Below are positions 45,217 to 56,635 of a DNA stretch of 64,000 bases, piece by piece (the stretch's first letter is position 1; each line of letters begins with the position of its first letter). The translations under genes were made by a program, and so were the position numbers. Where the stretch lies: positions 62,001 through 126,000 of the forward strand of contig CAWUHX010000098.1 of the NCBI GenBank assembly GCA_963922205.1, written 5' to 3'. A model generated the notes under the pieces. The model saw only the letters and a program-made list of their open reading frames with translations, had not been told where the DNA came from and made no database searches. This DNA is from Romanomermis culicivorax. Its lineage: Eukaryota; Nematoda; Enoplea; Mermithida; Mermithidae.

Positions 45217-45430
45217 ATTGTTATTCCGGATTTAAAAAAAGGCTAGAATTTCCCAAAATTTTTCTAGAATTAACTGAATAAAAAGAAAATCATTTTCGCA
45301 GTGGAGACGACTTATTTTGTAAGTAATATAATAATTTAATTTGTAATATAATAATTTAATTAAGGAATTGTGATGTATAATGATTGCTGAAAATTTTATT
45401 CTAAAATTTATCATTGAAATGAAAAATATT
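45217..45430. other. AT-rich non-coding spacer
   Basis: Contains a short duplicated ATAATTTAATTTGTAATAT stretch at 45320-45360. Nothing else seen. Confidence 0.4.
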
Positions 45431-45544
45431 TATTGCTGTTACGCAGAATAAAATAAAAAAACAGAAATGCGAAATGAAATACTGTACTGATCTCTGTAAA
45501 CTGAATCCTTCCCTCGCCTTGTGTCCTGACGGGTTATGTAGTAC

Positions 45545-46497
45545 CATGGCCGTGCGCAAGGGGGGGCGGAGGGGCGGCCGCCCCCCTCCCCCCCCCCATT
45601 GAGGCAGTAACTCTAAACCGAAAAGATGCGTTTTGGTGGACTTTAAAAGGTCAAAATCTCAAAATTTTCCGGCGCTTCGCGCCGGTCATGGGTATAATTA
45701 TAACTATATTCTATCAGGCGCGGCCGTTAGCATATCTACTTCGACTTACTAATTAATGCTCAACAGTTTCTATCAAACAAGTTAGATCGTTTCATTTTCT
45801 AATCGTTTACAGTCAATTATGTCGCCGAAAATAGAGATTTTTCATCATGTCTCTCAATTTTTTCCCTCGATGATTGGAATTTTTTAAACGTTTGCAATCT
45901 GAACTTTTGCGTTTATTGAAGGTGGAAATTGAAGACATTACTCTAGAACGCGATTTCAAAACATTTGTTCACGAATTATCTGTTGGAGAGATTTATTTTT
46001 CAGCGTTTTAGAATACAAAAACCCAAAAATTTTTCCGGCGCTTCGCGCCGGAATGGAAGGCAAATTACGCTTCATCAGTCTGATTTTAATTTATTTCCCA
46101 ACGTTATGAAGGTTCATTTTCCAGCGTTTTAGAAAGTGAAAATCAAAAAATTTTCCCGGCGCTCCGCGCCGGACCATTCTATAGAACACCAATATATTCT
46201 TCATGAGCTCATAACCAGAATTTTCTCAATTTTTTTCCTCATTTTTGCAGGTTTCTGACTACAACAAAATGCTTGGGTATGCTTCTAAAATGCATAAAAA
46301 AGCAACCGTAGCCACATTATAAGCGTTTTTAAAAATGTGGAAAAAAATTTTGGTTCCGGTTCTCATGTGGAAAAAATCTTCGAGGAAAAAAAACCATGAT
46401 GCAGACAGTATATCCGCGTAAGATCAACATTTCTGGGACTATTCAGTGAAAAAATCTAGTCCGCCCCCCCCATGAAAAAATCCTGCGCACGGCCCTG
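45545..46497. mobile_element. hAT element Y, copy 2, inverted, without X
   Basis: CATGGCCGTGCGCAAGG to CCTGCGCACGGCCCTG, with the exact TSD TGTAGTAC at 45537-45544 and 46498-46505. It is inverted relative to 32449-34272 and shows the unoccupied target of element X near 45765. Confidence 0.96.
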
Positions 46498-46884
46498 TGT
46501 AGTACCTATTTTCTGAAAAAACTATCCAACGGTTCGGCTAACCCACTTCTCATATCTTCGAGGTTTCTTCCAGGTTTGGAGCATTATCATCTAATGTGGA
46601 AAACTGCTAATGTAATCCCAGTATGGAAAAAAGGTGACTCATCATCAACTTCAATTTACCAACCAATTTCCCTTTGCTGTAGTTTGTAAAATCATGGAAA
46701 GCATCATTAATTCTTCTATTATAGAATACATGAAAAAAACTTCGTATTAACACATTTTCAGTTTGGGTTTTTGCCAAAAAAAGTCCTGTGACTCACAGTC
46801 ATGCAAAAATACTTGGACCAAACTTATTGACTCAGCTCCTTCTATTGATTTGGTCTACATTGATTTTAAGAAAGCTTTTGATTC

Positions 46885-48195
46885 CAGAGTTGGGAAAAAA
46901 CCCATTTTCAAAATTTCAAATTTGTGTTTATTAGGGTTTTTATGGGTTTTTCTGGGTTTAATCAGGGTTTTTTTATATTTCAGAATTGTGGATCTGAATT
47001 AAGTATAAAACTACATCTCTAAAGTTTTATTCTCCATAAAGCAAAACATTTTCAGATCATTTTTCCTGATTTTAAGCAAAAATACACAGATTCCTTATCA
47101 TAATGAATAGAATCATATACTAATTCACCATCAAGAAAATTTTTGACATTGAATTTTATGAAGACTAGCTTTTCGACTGACGAAGATGACAATCGATTAT
47201 GCAACTTGGTGTGAACAAAGCCAAATGTTGAAAAATTACGCTCTGATGAGGCAGTGGACACCAACATGGAAAACACCTGATTATAACATGACAAAAAATT
47301 TCGCTTGCTTGCCATTATTAGTCTTAAGAAACGTACTCTCAAAGCAATTTTTTGGAACAAAGGCCACGTTCTGAATTCCATCAACCAATATTGCATAAGC
47401 AGATTTTTGACTGCTCCAGCATTTCGTAACGAAACGCATTTTTTCTTCATCTTCACTTGCCGAGATCTTTTACTCATTGAGTTGTTTGTAAATTGTGACT
47501 TTGAATGGTGAAAAAAGTTTGATGTTTCTTTCTTCAACATTTATACTGCTTACAGCCATTCAACCAGCATACTTGGCGGTCCATTTTCAGCCCATTTTTG
47601 GACTCAAAAAGCCGTTAGCTGTCTCTTTTTCCAGTGAGTCTGCTGTCTCCATCAAAATTTTAGAGCTGCTCAAGTCAGCTCACGAAATGCTGATGGCTGT
47701 GAGCAGTAGGTATAACAAAAACTTTAGCAGCACTAGCACTGCTCATAAGTGCTCGGGATCCATGAGCAGTAAAATTTGCCTAATATTCAGATAAACTACC
47801 AAATCAAATCAACTTCAGCCAAAAGACAATTCAAACATAAGTTAAATTTATTGAATATGAATCTAGCTTTTCGATTAGAATAACTCAACTCAACAGAACA
47901 GTCATAGGAACCGAATCAAATAGCACTAAAAAGTCTCCTGAATTGAAAATTTATCATAGCATTTGATTTGTTTTTTGTGTTGTGTGTGATCTCATCTCAA
48001 ATCTGTTGTCATGTCAGTGTCAGAGAAGACTGCATTTCGTAACTAAAGTTAACTCAACTCTCAATTTGATTGTTAAATCAGGGAGAAACTTGTATTCCAG
48101 AGAACTAATAAAAAAATGATTTTTTTCCTTAAAAAACCCAAAAACCTAGAAATGTCCAATTTTCCAACCCAAAAATCCAATGCCCGCCAACCCTG
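46885..48195. mobile_element. hAT inserted in RT motif A, with transposase remnant
   Basis: The ends CAGAGTTGGG and, reverse-complemented, CAGGGTTGGC carry TSDs TTTGATTC (46877-46884) and TATGATTC (48196-48203), 7 of 8 bases. The RT reading frame continues across it. Subterminal AACCC/GGGTT words are abundant. It carries a hATC coding fragment on the minus strand. Confidence 0.92.
47052..47540 (-). pseudogene. hAT transposase C-terminus (hATC domain), 162 aa
   Basis: Residues 94-130 contain VSTASSERNFSTFGFVHTKL and RLSSSSVEKLVFIKF, the canonical hAT dimerisation motif (SSERNFS...NRL..EKLVFI). Residues 1-93 are frame-shifted or poorly conserved. The catalytic DDE residues are not present in this fragment. 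It lies inside the TSD-bounded hAT at 46885-48195. Confidence 0.88.
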
Positions 48196-48281
48196 TATGA
48201 TTCCGTCTCCCACAGTAAGCTTGTCCTAAAGTTAAAAAATTATGGCATCTCTGGTTTTCTTGAAAAATGGAAAACAATCTT

Positions 48282-48550
48282 AGCCTAGGGGAGCGCCTTA
48301 ATCTGGGTTCACCTCATGGTGTGGTGGTCTAGTGGGGAGGACATCAGCCCGGAATGCTGGTAGGTAACCCAGGTTCGGCTCCTGGCTGTACCCTATTTTT
48401 CAAATTTATTTTCACTCCAAAAATTCCATATAATTTTATTTCTGAAAAATTTAGCAACTTCATTGGTCGGCGTTCAAAAAGCAGCAGGTACGCTGCTACT
48501 TGCCAAAACGTAGTAGATTCACGACCACCATGCATTGGAGTTGTGTGCTG
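48282..48550 (+). mobile_element. tRNA-derived SINE, copy 1
   Basis: GGTGTGGTGGTCTAGTGGGG holds a box A (TGGTCTAGTGG) and GGTTCGGCTCC a box B about 45 bp later, followed by a CTGTACCCT segment and a non-tRNA body. The head is tRNA-like, but the arms do not all pair. It sits in the RT relic. Confidence 0.75.
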
Positions 48551-48555
48551 AAAAA

Positions 48556-48680
48556 ATCGTAACCTAGAGGAGCACCTAAATCTGGGTTCACCTCGTGGTG
48601 TGGTGGTCTAGTGGTGAGGACATCAGCCCGGAATGCTGTTAACCCAGGTTCGACTCCTGGCTGTACCCTATTTTTCAAAT
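48556..48680 (+). mobile_element. tRNA-derived SINE, copy 2
   Basis: The same head as copy 1 about 283 bp downstream, with box A TGGTCTAGTGG and box B GGTTCGACTCC. An 8-base deletion near GAATGCTG separates it from copy 1. RT sequence resumes after it. Confidence 0.75.
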
Positions 48681-49268
48681 GTCAACTCGAGATCTCTGCC
48701 GAAAAAACACTTTTTTCTATATGGGCCATGCCAATCCAAAGTTTTCCTACAATTTAGGATTGTCTGTCATTCTTGGGGAAAATCTCTATGTCAGAGACTT
48801 GGGTGTACATATATTCCAAAGCTTGAGTTTTAGAGATCATTAATTTCAATTACTAAGAAAGCTCACAGTTTAAGTTCCTTGATAATTAGAGCTTTCACAT
48901 CCCGTGATACATCTAACCTGGTACATGCTTTCTGGAGAAAAAATTTTCAGTAAAGGAGAAAATGTTGGCAGTCCTCTTGTATGGAAAAGGCGAATTTTGT
49001 ATGGAAAACTGTATGGGTATGGAAAATGTAATGTATGTATGAAAACGCACCTGTATGGAAAAGGCCACTTCAGAACGTCAAAATCTATTTTTCCATTTTT
49101 TTGCAACTGTAATTTTAAACATGAAGCCGAGTTTGAATTGAGAAGCATCGTGAAACTAATTTTCAGAAATCTCAGGTTTAACTCGAAGTTTTTCAGATTT
49201 ATGAATGTTATGAGTATATTTTCTTAATTTGTAAGATAATTATGAAGGACGGGAATTCGAGTGCTAGA

Positions 49269-49529
49269 TCATGTTTTTTTCAGTGTATAAAAAAATTTCT
49301 TCATACAAAGACTTTTTGGCCGATCTTTGTACAGGTACAAACAGGCTTGTACAAAAAAAAACACTGCAATAGTAGCAAAATTATACTTGAGAAACAGTAA
49401 TTTTTCAACAGTATCACCCTTCAAACGATTTTTGGTAGGATGATAAAATTGACCAGCACCACTGAATAGCTGTTCATAGGGGACACTTTTCGCTGGTGCT
49501 AATTTAAGTTTACTTTCTGCATGAAGCAA
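49269..49529 (-). pseudogene. hATC fragment, BED-hAT copy 3
   Basis: SVPYEQLFSGAGQFYHPTKN followed by RLKGDTVEKLLFLKYN. Confidence 0.75.
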
Positions 49530-49693
49530 TTGTCCAGAGACGTTTGAGATATAAGTTCATGCTCTAATTTGGTTTTTGAGTTGCTAGGTTCACTTTTTGG
49601 CTATCTTTAAAGAGAACACAAAATTAATTCTTTAACATTTCTATACTAGTAGCAATTTGTTCCACAATTACTTCTATTTTCATTATCTTCTTT

Positions 49694-49888
49694 TTATTTA
49701 GCCGCAAACTGCTTATACTCGTATATTGCCATATGTTTTCTCTCCAAATGTTTTCTCTGACATCCAGTACCACAACCTTTTCTGGACAACTGTATGCTGC
49801 ATTTATTGCACTTAGCCTTTTCTTCATCATCTGGGGACACTGTGAAGTAGTCCCATACTCTCCTAGTTAAAGAAGAACTTGAATCCAT
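49694..49888 (-). pseudogene. BED zinc-finger fragment, BED-hAT copy 3
   Basis: 64 codons starting MDSSSSLTRRVWDYF, with zinc ligands C27, C30, H47 and H52. It is the cleanest of the three BED remnants. Confidence 0.85.
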
Positions 49889-50372
49889 AATTTCTGAAAA
49901 AAGTTTCCATTTGTATCTATTTCCTTTCTGATGAAACCAATATTAATCTAAGCATGAATGCAATTTAATGAATAAAAATTACTAATTAGTACATATAAAC
50001 TATCTCAATAAACGAACACCTAAATCATTAATAATCTATTAATCTATTGACACCAATGAATATAAATTCATACAACTCAATTTTAGACAAATTAGACATA
50101 GTACATATACTTATTGAAAGATCCGGATCCGCTCGGATCTGTTCTTCAAGATCCGTATCCGGATCCGCTGTCGCCAAAAACGTCGATCCGGCCCATCTCT
50201 AGTTTTTATTATGCACAAATGTAAAAGTATGTCATGCAGATTAGCGTTTTGAAACATATAATAGACTGGTATCCGAAATAAGACCCGAAATTACCCGACT
50301 ATTTTGCTGGACCTGAACCCGATATTCTTGAAATTTTGGACATGATATACATCTCTAGTGAAAATTGTACCC

Positions 50373-50775
50373 AGCCCGGTCGTGGTCTAGTGGTTATCGC
50401 CTCTGACTGCTAGTCTTTAGAACCAGAGGCCAGATTCGATTGCGGGTATAACCCGAATTGAATTTCTGGTGGCTGGCCCGGGCAGACACAGCCTTTCATC
50501 CTCTTGGGGTAGATAAATTGTGTAGGCGAGCTTGGAACGCTGCTTGCCAGGGTTTACTCAGCCCAGTTAGCATATTGGCGATAGTGTGGCCAATGAGGAG
50601 GTGGGTCTATTCTATCATGACTGAGGTAGATAGCCGATCAAGTCCTGCTTGTCAGGTAGACGCCAGTCTGTGGAATGTGGCCTCCACTAGGCGGTTAAAA
50701 GCACCCAAAGAGCACCTCTGGGCACTTATGTGACCGTATAGTCCTGTAAAGCCTGCCTTTCCTGCTATAGGAAAA
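50373..50775 (+). mobile_element. second tRNA-derived SINE family, ~400 bp
   Basis: Box A CGTGGTCTAGTGGTTATC and box B AGATTCGATTG lie in a tRNA-like head (50373-50452), followed by a GC-richer body (50460-50770) unlike its neighbours. A plain tRNA gene is unlikely because the acceptor arms do not pair and the body continues. The ORF across it is not protein-like. Confidence 0.7.
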
Positions 50776-51399
50776 TGGTCAGGTATACTCGCAAAAATTC
50801 TGTAAAAAAATTGTACCCACTCTATTTTCCATCTATATTCACGTTGGTAAGATAAGAAAAAATGTTCAATCAGTTCGCGATTCAGAGAAAAATTGAATTT
50901 CAAGCTCGAAAATTTTTATTTACTCCTTTTTTGACGAATCTAAGGCAGAAAAAACAAAAAACGACATAGATAAAGGGAAAATGAGCAGGAAAACTACTTG
51001 AGGAAATAGAGAAAATATTCAACTCCCTTCCATGTATGGGGAAATGCCGGTGAGAAAAAAACAGTAATTCTGAAAAATGAAATGGATAGCTGCGTAAATT
51101 TTCGGTCCAAAAATTATGGCAACAATTTAATTTTTTCTACTCTGATCAAATACCAAAAATAAGAATTTCATTCCCAATCCCACCGAATAAATAGAAGAAG
51201 TTCAAAATGTCTATTCATTTATAATCATGGACAACTTAAAGTCCGCTGCAATAGTACAAATATACCTTCGATTCGACAAAAATTTGCTCGCGTTCGGGCC
51301 GAATTATAATAGTTAATTTTATATCCATAAACGGGACAATTTTGTGTTTTACACTGCTATAATGCCTAAAAATCAGGAAAATTTAGCATCTGACCAATG
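50776..51399. other. non-coding relics
   Basis: Resembles the body of the GTGCC-family repeats (for example TTCGGGCCGAATTATAA). No gene. Confidence 0.4.
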
Positions 51400-52773
51400 C
51401 AGGGTTCTTTTGGCCAATTGGGAGCCATAACTCCCAAAAAATTGATTGGCTCCTAAAAATTTAGCAGCACAACCCAAATTGGCGTGTAAAAATTGGTGTT
51501 TAACGACCGTTTTTGATTAGTTTAAAGAGTTTTCTGTCCGGAGATGCATTTTTATGCGTTTTATAAAAACACATGAATTTTTCGGCGCTTCGCGCCGAAT
51601 TTCAAATCATTTATGATTCTTGGTATCATTTCTGTTGTGCGGTTAGAGAATGTCGGCCTAGGTTGTGCTTATAGCTTTTAAACACCAGCGTGTTACGGTG
51701 AAATGTTTGACCTTTTCTTGTTTTTTTCGCGTATTTGACAAAAATCAAGATTTTTCTAGATCATTTTCACAAAATTGTTTTGTTGTTTTTAAGAATTTTA
51801 GGCTTTTGTGAACATAACTTTTTGCATTTGGAAAATGATTAAAACATCATCAGCATGGGAAAATGGCAGAGATTTTTGTTGTCTGAAGAAGCCATCAAAA
51901 TTATTTGTTGCTTGTTTAATTATTGAATTTTAGTTTGCCCTATTGAAAACACATTGAATTCACTGAAAAATTCGACCTTTCATGCAGGAAATACAAATTA
52001 AAAATATTCATTTTTCAACGCTATAAAATATCAACATCCAAAAGTTTCCTCCGGTGCTAAGCGCCGGAATTAATTACAGATAATCGAACCCGAGTAAAAT
52101 ACCTATCGCGCTTTTTTATGCTTCAAATTAGTTTGAAAACAATATCTTTGGATAAATATAATTAAGAAAATGTTCGATCACTTTCGTCAACCAAATAGTG
52201 AAAAGATCACTATCGATCATCGGCAGTTGCAGGAGAATGTGCTCAAAAAACGAATCTAGGTACCGAACCAGTTACTTTAGCCAGCCTCTTGGTTTTTCCT
52301 CCAAAACTCAGAAGATTCGGTTCTAAAAGTCAGGAACTGATGCTATGTGAATGAAATACAAGGGAAGTAACTTTTAATCATTTTTCGAGTGAAACTTTAA
52401 GTGAATTTATCAGTTTTTGAGTGAGCAACTACAAATTTATCTACTATGCAGCCAAATTTTTTCCCCAAGTTGCACATTGCAACCTGGCTTGTGCAAAAAA
52501 ACCTGATGATTGATTTGAATAATGACTGATCTAATGTGAGCCTTATTATTCTGTGTGTGATTGACAATGTACTCAAATTGATTGATCTATTATGTGGGCT
52601 TTTACTGTTATTTTGAAGAGTGTTTCTGAATAGATTTGATGAAAAAGCGTTTTTTTACTACCGCCTTCGTTTACAAACTTTTTAAATTTTGACTTGTTGA
52701 AATTTGGATTGGCCTGTAAAATTTTGACCCTAGGAACCAATTGGCTTGTCGAGAAAAAATAGAAAAAACCCTG
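51400..52773. mobile_element. hAT MITE of the GGAGCC-word family, 1374 bp
   Basis: CAGGGTTCTTTTGGCC to GAAAAAACCCTG. The flanks GACCAATG (51392-51399) and GACCAATC (52774-52781) match at 7 of 8 bases. Words GGAGCC/GGCTCC and CCAATTGG lie near the ends. It is the uninterrupted relative of 9881-12387 and has two hairpin modules (51582, 52062). Confidence 0.88.
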
Positions 52774-52781
52774 GACCAATC

Positions 52782-54505
52782 ATAAAACTTGTGCCAATAG
52801 GCACAAACGTTCAAATTTTTTGGTTCGACAAACCACGTTTTGGCATAAAAACACTGTTCTTCTGCTTCCCGTCGAATTCCAATAATTCGCAATGCTGGCC
52901 CGTAGATGTTGAGAAGTTCTGTGAAAATTTTCGACAATTTTTTAAGTATATTTATGTACGATTGAATATTTTGGGGAGATGACCGCCCCCTCCAATCACC
53001 CAACTATAGGTATATCATAGATAAACGTTTGATCTTGTATGTAGTGATCGACCGATGCTGATTATCAGGCGTTTTGGTCATCGGTCGATGGGCCAATGGT
53101 TTATGAAGAAAAGGCCGATGGTTCTTTCGTGGTTTATGCCTGTTACCTATTTAGAGTGAATGAGTCTGTGCTTGCTTGCATAAAAATGAAGTGTTCTTAT
53201 ACTAAATCGATTTCACGAGTTCCATTCAGAATTATAGTCAAACTTGTATACCCAATTTTCCCCAATATGTTTGGAAGTGTAAACTGCAGATAAATAAACT
53301 TGTAGGATCATTGTTCCTTGTACTGTTTTGGTTTCATTGTGAAAAAAACAATGTCAAAGGTCTTCCACCAAAAAAATAAGATGTCATTTTATATATTCTA
53401 GCGTCATAGATGGAAGCTGATGAACCACAATCACTCATATTTGAAACTAATGTTAATGGACAGTCTTTTCATCAACCTTCAAATTTTAGGTCACCTCATC
53501 GATAAATTTAGCTTTTTGAACATAGTCAATTTATGGGTTTTTTTGTTGTGAATGACCTTGACTATTTAACAAAGAAACCAAGACAATATAAAGAAAATGA
53601 TTCATGACTGGATTTGCCACAATTGGCTTATCTGCGTATAGTTTGCACTTCCAAAAAAACTGTAGATCCGGTAACTGCGTTGGCGGCTGCTGGTGACTCC
53701 GATAAAATCAACATTTTTAGAAAATAATTTTCAAGATTAAAAATGTGAAGGATAAACTCGAAAGAATGCAGGAAACAATTTAGGCAATGAGAGGAAGAAA
53801 GAATCAACCAAATTTTGAGTCAATCAACTAATAAGAGAATCAACTTGCTAATCTGTGAAACCAATCTATTTGTATCTGCGGGTATTTTATATTTAAAAAA
53901 CTTTTTTGCATCAATATTCAAAGCAGACATGCACGGCAAGAATTCTCCAGGGGGGAGGGTCCTTGGACTTTTTCCCTCGGGGGTAGGGGTGTGGGTGAGC
54001 AAAAAAACAAAAAAAGTTCTGCAAGCCCGTTTTTCATACGAAATATGCACAAAAATCATGAAAAAAACTGTCTTGGAAAAATTTCAGGTAGGGTTGTCTG
54101 ACGGTTTTTTTTGGCCAGGGCGGGTGGCCAGGGTCTCAGGTATGGGGGTTTACCCTTTATGTGCATGTATGATCCAAACAACCTACATATATTTGGAAAA
54201 TGCCAACCTGAAAACTGCGCAAAATAACTTCTGCTCAAGTATACAATGTATGAGTATGTCTGCTGTTCAAAATTACTTTGAAAAACCGTGAAACCTTAAG
54301 AAACACTAAACTTGTAGATAAGGGATTTGCCAGGCTCCTTTGTGGTCTTCACGTGAAAAAAATAAAACAAAAAGGAAACACAAAATGAAAGAAGAAAAAG
54401 AAAGAAGAGAGAAAAGCATGATCATCTTCAACAAATTGCTCATAGGGAGGCATACCTGGACAATAGATTCAACTGGATGCAATTCGTTACCAGATGAGGC
54501 GACCT
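52782..54505. other. unassigned sequence
   Basis: 52790-52860 has a GTGCC-word hAT end. 53045-53105 has the inverted pair ATCGACCGATG and CATCGGTCGATG. The 158-codon plus-strand ORF at 53815-54291 has no recognisable domain and low-complexity ends. I see no supported gene. Confidence 0.35.
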
Positions 54506-54690
54506 CATACCTGTAATTGGGAGGGTTAACTACCCCCACCCCAGTTTCGAAAAAATCAGAAAAAATTGGGAAAAGAAATGTATGTTTTTGGCCTTTTTTG
54601 GGGAAAATTTCGAATTTTTTCGACCTCTTCCCCCAAAATTTCGGATTTACCCTCCCCCCCCCCCAACTGGTCGGACCTCTTAGAGGTATA
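54506..54690. mobile_element. M2 MITE, inverted, 185 bp
   Basis: CATACCTGTAATTGG to CTTAGAGGTATA, with the exact TSD GGCGACCT at 54498-54505 and 54691-54698. Confidence 0.92.
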
Positions 54691-54769
54691 GGCGACCTCA
54701 GTACCAGATGATTAGATTCTCAGCACCAGATCATGTTTTGTGTATTAATCGATTTTAATCAAGAATTCA

Positions 54770-56030
54770 AAGGTTAACCAAGTAAGCAGGGAATCGGCCA
54801 ATCAACCAGAGAATCAACTAACCAACCAATCAGTCAGGGAATCAGTGAACCAATCAGTCGCAGTGAACTAACTATAATCAGTAAATCAATCAACAAACCA
54901 GGGAATCAATGAACCAATCAATCAATCCGGTAAACAACCGATCATGAAATCAACGAACCAACCAACCAGAGAATCGATGAAACAACCAACCAACCAATCA
55001 GAACAACAACTAACCAACCAACCCGGGAAACAACCAACCAACTAATCAGGCAAACAACCAACCAACAACCAGGAGATCAGCCAACCAACCAGAGAATCAA
55101 TTAATCAATCAACTAACCAATCGAGGCGTCAATCAACTAGCTAATCGGGGAATCAAACAACCAACCAACCAACCAGAAAACCAATGAACCAACCAATCAG
55201 GGAAACAACCAATCTATCAACCAACCAGGAAATGAACTAAGCAACCAATCGGGGAAACCACCAATCAGAACCTAACCATTCAGGGGATCAGCCAACCAAA
55301 CAGAGAATCAATGAATCAACCAACCTACTAATCAGATAATCAATAAACCGACCAACCAACCAGGGGATCAGCCAGCCAACCACAGAATCAATGAATCGAC
55401 CGACTAACAAATCGAAGCACCAATTAACCAACCAAGGAATAAGTGAACTAAACAGCCAACCAATCAGGGAATCAGTGAACTAACCAAACCAATCGAGGAA
55501 TCAATCAATCAACCAACTAACCAATTGAGGAATCAATCAACCAACCGATCAAATAGGGAGTCAATGAATCAACCAATGAAGGAATCAATTAAACAACGAA
55601 CCAGGAAATCAATGAGCCAACCAACTAGTCAATCAAGGAGTCAACCAACCAACCACCCAGTGAATCAGGAAATCAATCAATTAACCACTAATCCGAGATA
55701 AAACCAAAATCCAACTGCAGAGAGATCAACCAACCAACAAGGAAAAGCAACTTACTTTGATTTCCTTGTTGGTTGGTTGATTCACTAGGTGAATAAACGT
55801 AATAGTAGTAATTATAATTCGCAGGTAATTTCTCAACTGGCTGTTTAGTTGAATCAGCCAACTTAACAGTCAGTTATGAAATTGTCGTTCGAATCACAGT
55901 GTCAATGAACCAGCTAATCCGGAAACCAATCTCAACTAACCAATTCATTAACTTGAGAATCAAGCAATCAGCCAAAAAGGGAATCAAGGAAACGAAACCA
56001 ATAAATCAAGCAATTAGCCATTATGATCAC
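54770..56030. repeat. degenerate AACC/AATC minisatellite, ~1.25 kb
   Basis: Irregular repetition of 4-bp blocks (AACC, AATC) grouped into 20-40-bp units such as CAACCAACCAATCAGGGAAT. Order is lost towards 55700-55880, where an inverted CAAGGAAA/GGTTGGTTGATT segment occurs. The strand bias (pyrimidine C, almost no G runs) is constant over a kilobase. No protein is likely. Confidence 0.9.
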
Positions 56031-56093
56031 CAACCGCCAATGAAATCCAGGGAAGCATTTATGCATGACTCAGTCGTGATATAATTGTTTAAG

Positions 56094-56296
56094 CATACCT
56101 GTAAGACATCCGATCACTGGGGGGAGGTAAGCCCTAAATTTTTGGGTGGGGTCCCATAATTTTGGGGATCCACAAAAAACCGAAAATTTCCCCAAAAAAC
56201 TCAAACAAGCTAATTTTTTAATTTTTCCGAATTGGGGGTCCCAATATTACGGCATAGGGTTCGACCAATTTGGGGGCCCCCCTAGTTATAGGTATG
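56094..56296. mobile_element. M2 MITE, 203 bp
   Basis: CATACCTGTAAGACATCC to TATAGGTATG. The flanks TGTTTAAG (56086-56093) and TGCTTAAG (56297-56304) match at 7 of 8 bases. Confidence 0.88.
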
Positions 56297-56514
56297 TGCT
56301 TAAGCAGACGAGTATATATATTTTTATCTGATGATTTGGTTTTCGCTCGCATGGTCAGACCATCACTTCTAAACTGGGCCATTGAGCAGTATTTTTTTGG
56401 ATTGAAATTTTCAGTTGTGAACCATTGATTTTGATCCCCATGAATTCATTAGGATGCACAAGGCTTGATTAGAAGCTAGTTATTATCTTGTTTATAATTA
56501 AAAATAGATGCAAC

Positions 56515-56635
56515 TCCGCTGTTTTTTTTCATGAACATTTTTGTACATATGTATACAAAGATCAGCCAAAAAAATTTTTGTACTCTATAAAAATCATGAT
56601 TTTCAGTGTATTTTTCCGCAAACCTTCTTCCAGAT
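56515..56635. repeat. TTGTAC-word hAT end relic
   Basis: CTGTTTTTTTTCATGAAC, then TTTTTGTACATATGTATACA and TTTTTGTACTC. This is a truncated terminus of the family seen at 16485-17141. Confidence 0.5.

Larger units (their letters stand above)
45431..48927 (+). pseudogene. CR1/Jockey-like reverse transcriptase, broken by two hATs and two SINEs
   Basis: RT motifs follow in order on the plus strand: LCPDGL with TYFLKKLS, IPVWKKGDSSS, YQPISLCC, QFGFLPKKS, and motif A VYIDFKKAFDS (cut by the hAT at 46885). After it come VSHSKLVLKLKNYGISGF (48204-48285), then beyond the SINEs RDLGVHIFQSLSFRDH and KKAHSLSSLIIRAFTSRDTS (to 48927). Removing each hAT plus one TSD copy would rejoin the local frame, which shows the element was intact there before each hit. 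The catalytic YADD region is lost. It may be the same family as the element at 13956-17307, which has kept the opposite parts. Confidence 0.85.
48926..50201. mobile_element. BED-type hAT, copy 3, left end missing
   Basis: The right end is CGATCCGGCCCATCTCTA. The left border is an abrupt join to RT sequence at GCTTTCTGGAG, so the left terminus has been lost. Internal sequence parallels copies 1 and 2 with the same deletion. Confidence 0.8.

Noticed and set aside
47495-47794. Plus-strand ORF opposite the hATC fragment
   Set aside because: It is a shadow of the minus-strand transposase, inside the hAT at 46885-48195.
48310-48390. Functional tRNA gene with box A and box B
   Set aside because: The acceptor and anticodon arms do not fold as a tRNA, two copies share a non-tRNA body, and the location is inside a retrotransposon relic. 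Called a SINE.
50373-50452. tRNA gene
   Set aside because: Box B is degenerate and the sequence continues into a SINE-like body.
4098-52075. Helitron 3' hairpins as the explanation for the GC module
   Set aside because: No CTRR end follows the hairpin and the module lies inside elements bounded by 8-bp TSDs.
53815-54291. 158-codon ORF as a host gene
   Set aside because: No recognisable domain, low-complexity sequence and poly-A/T-derived Lys/Phe runs. No splice context supports it.
54770-56030. Long Asn/Gln-rich protein-coding repeat
   Set aside because: All frames are broken often and the block spacing is not a multiple of three.
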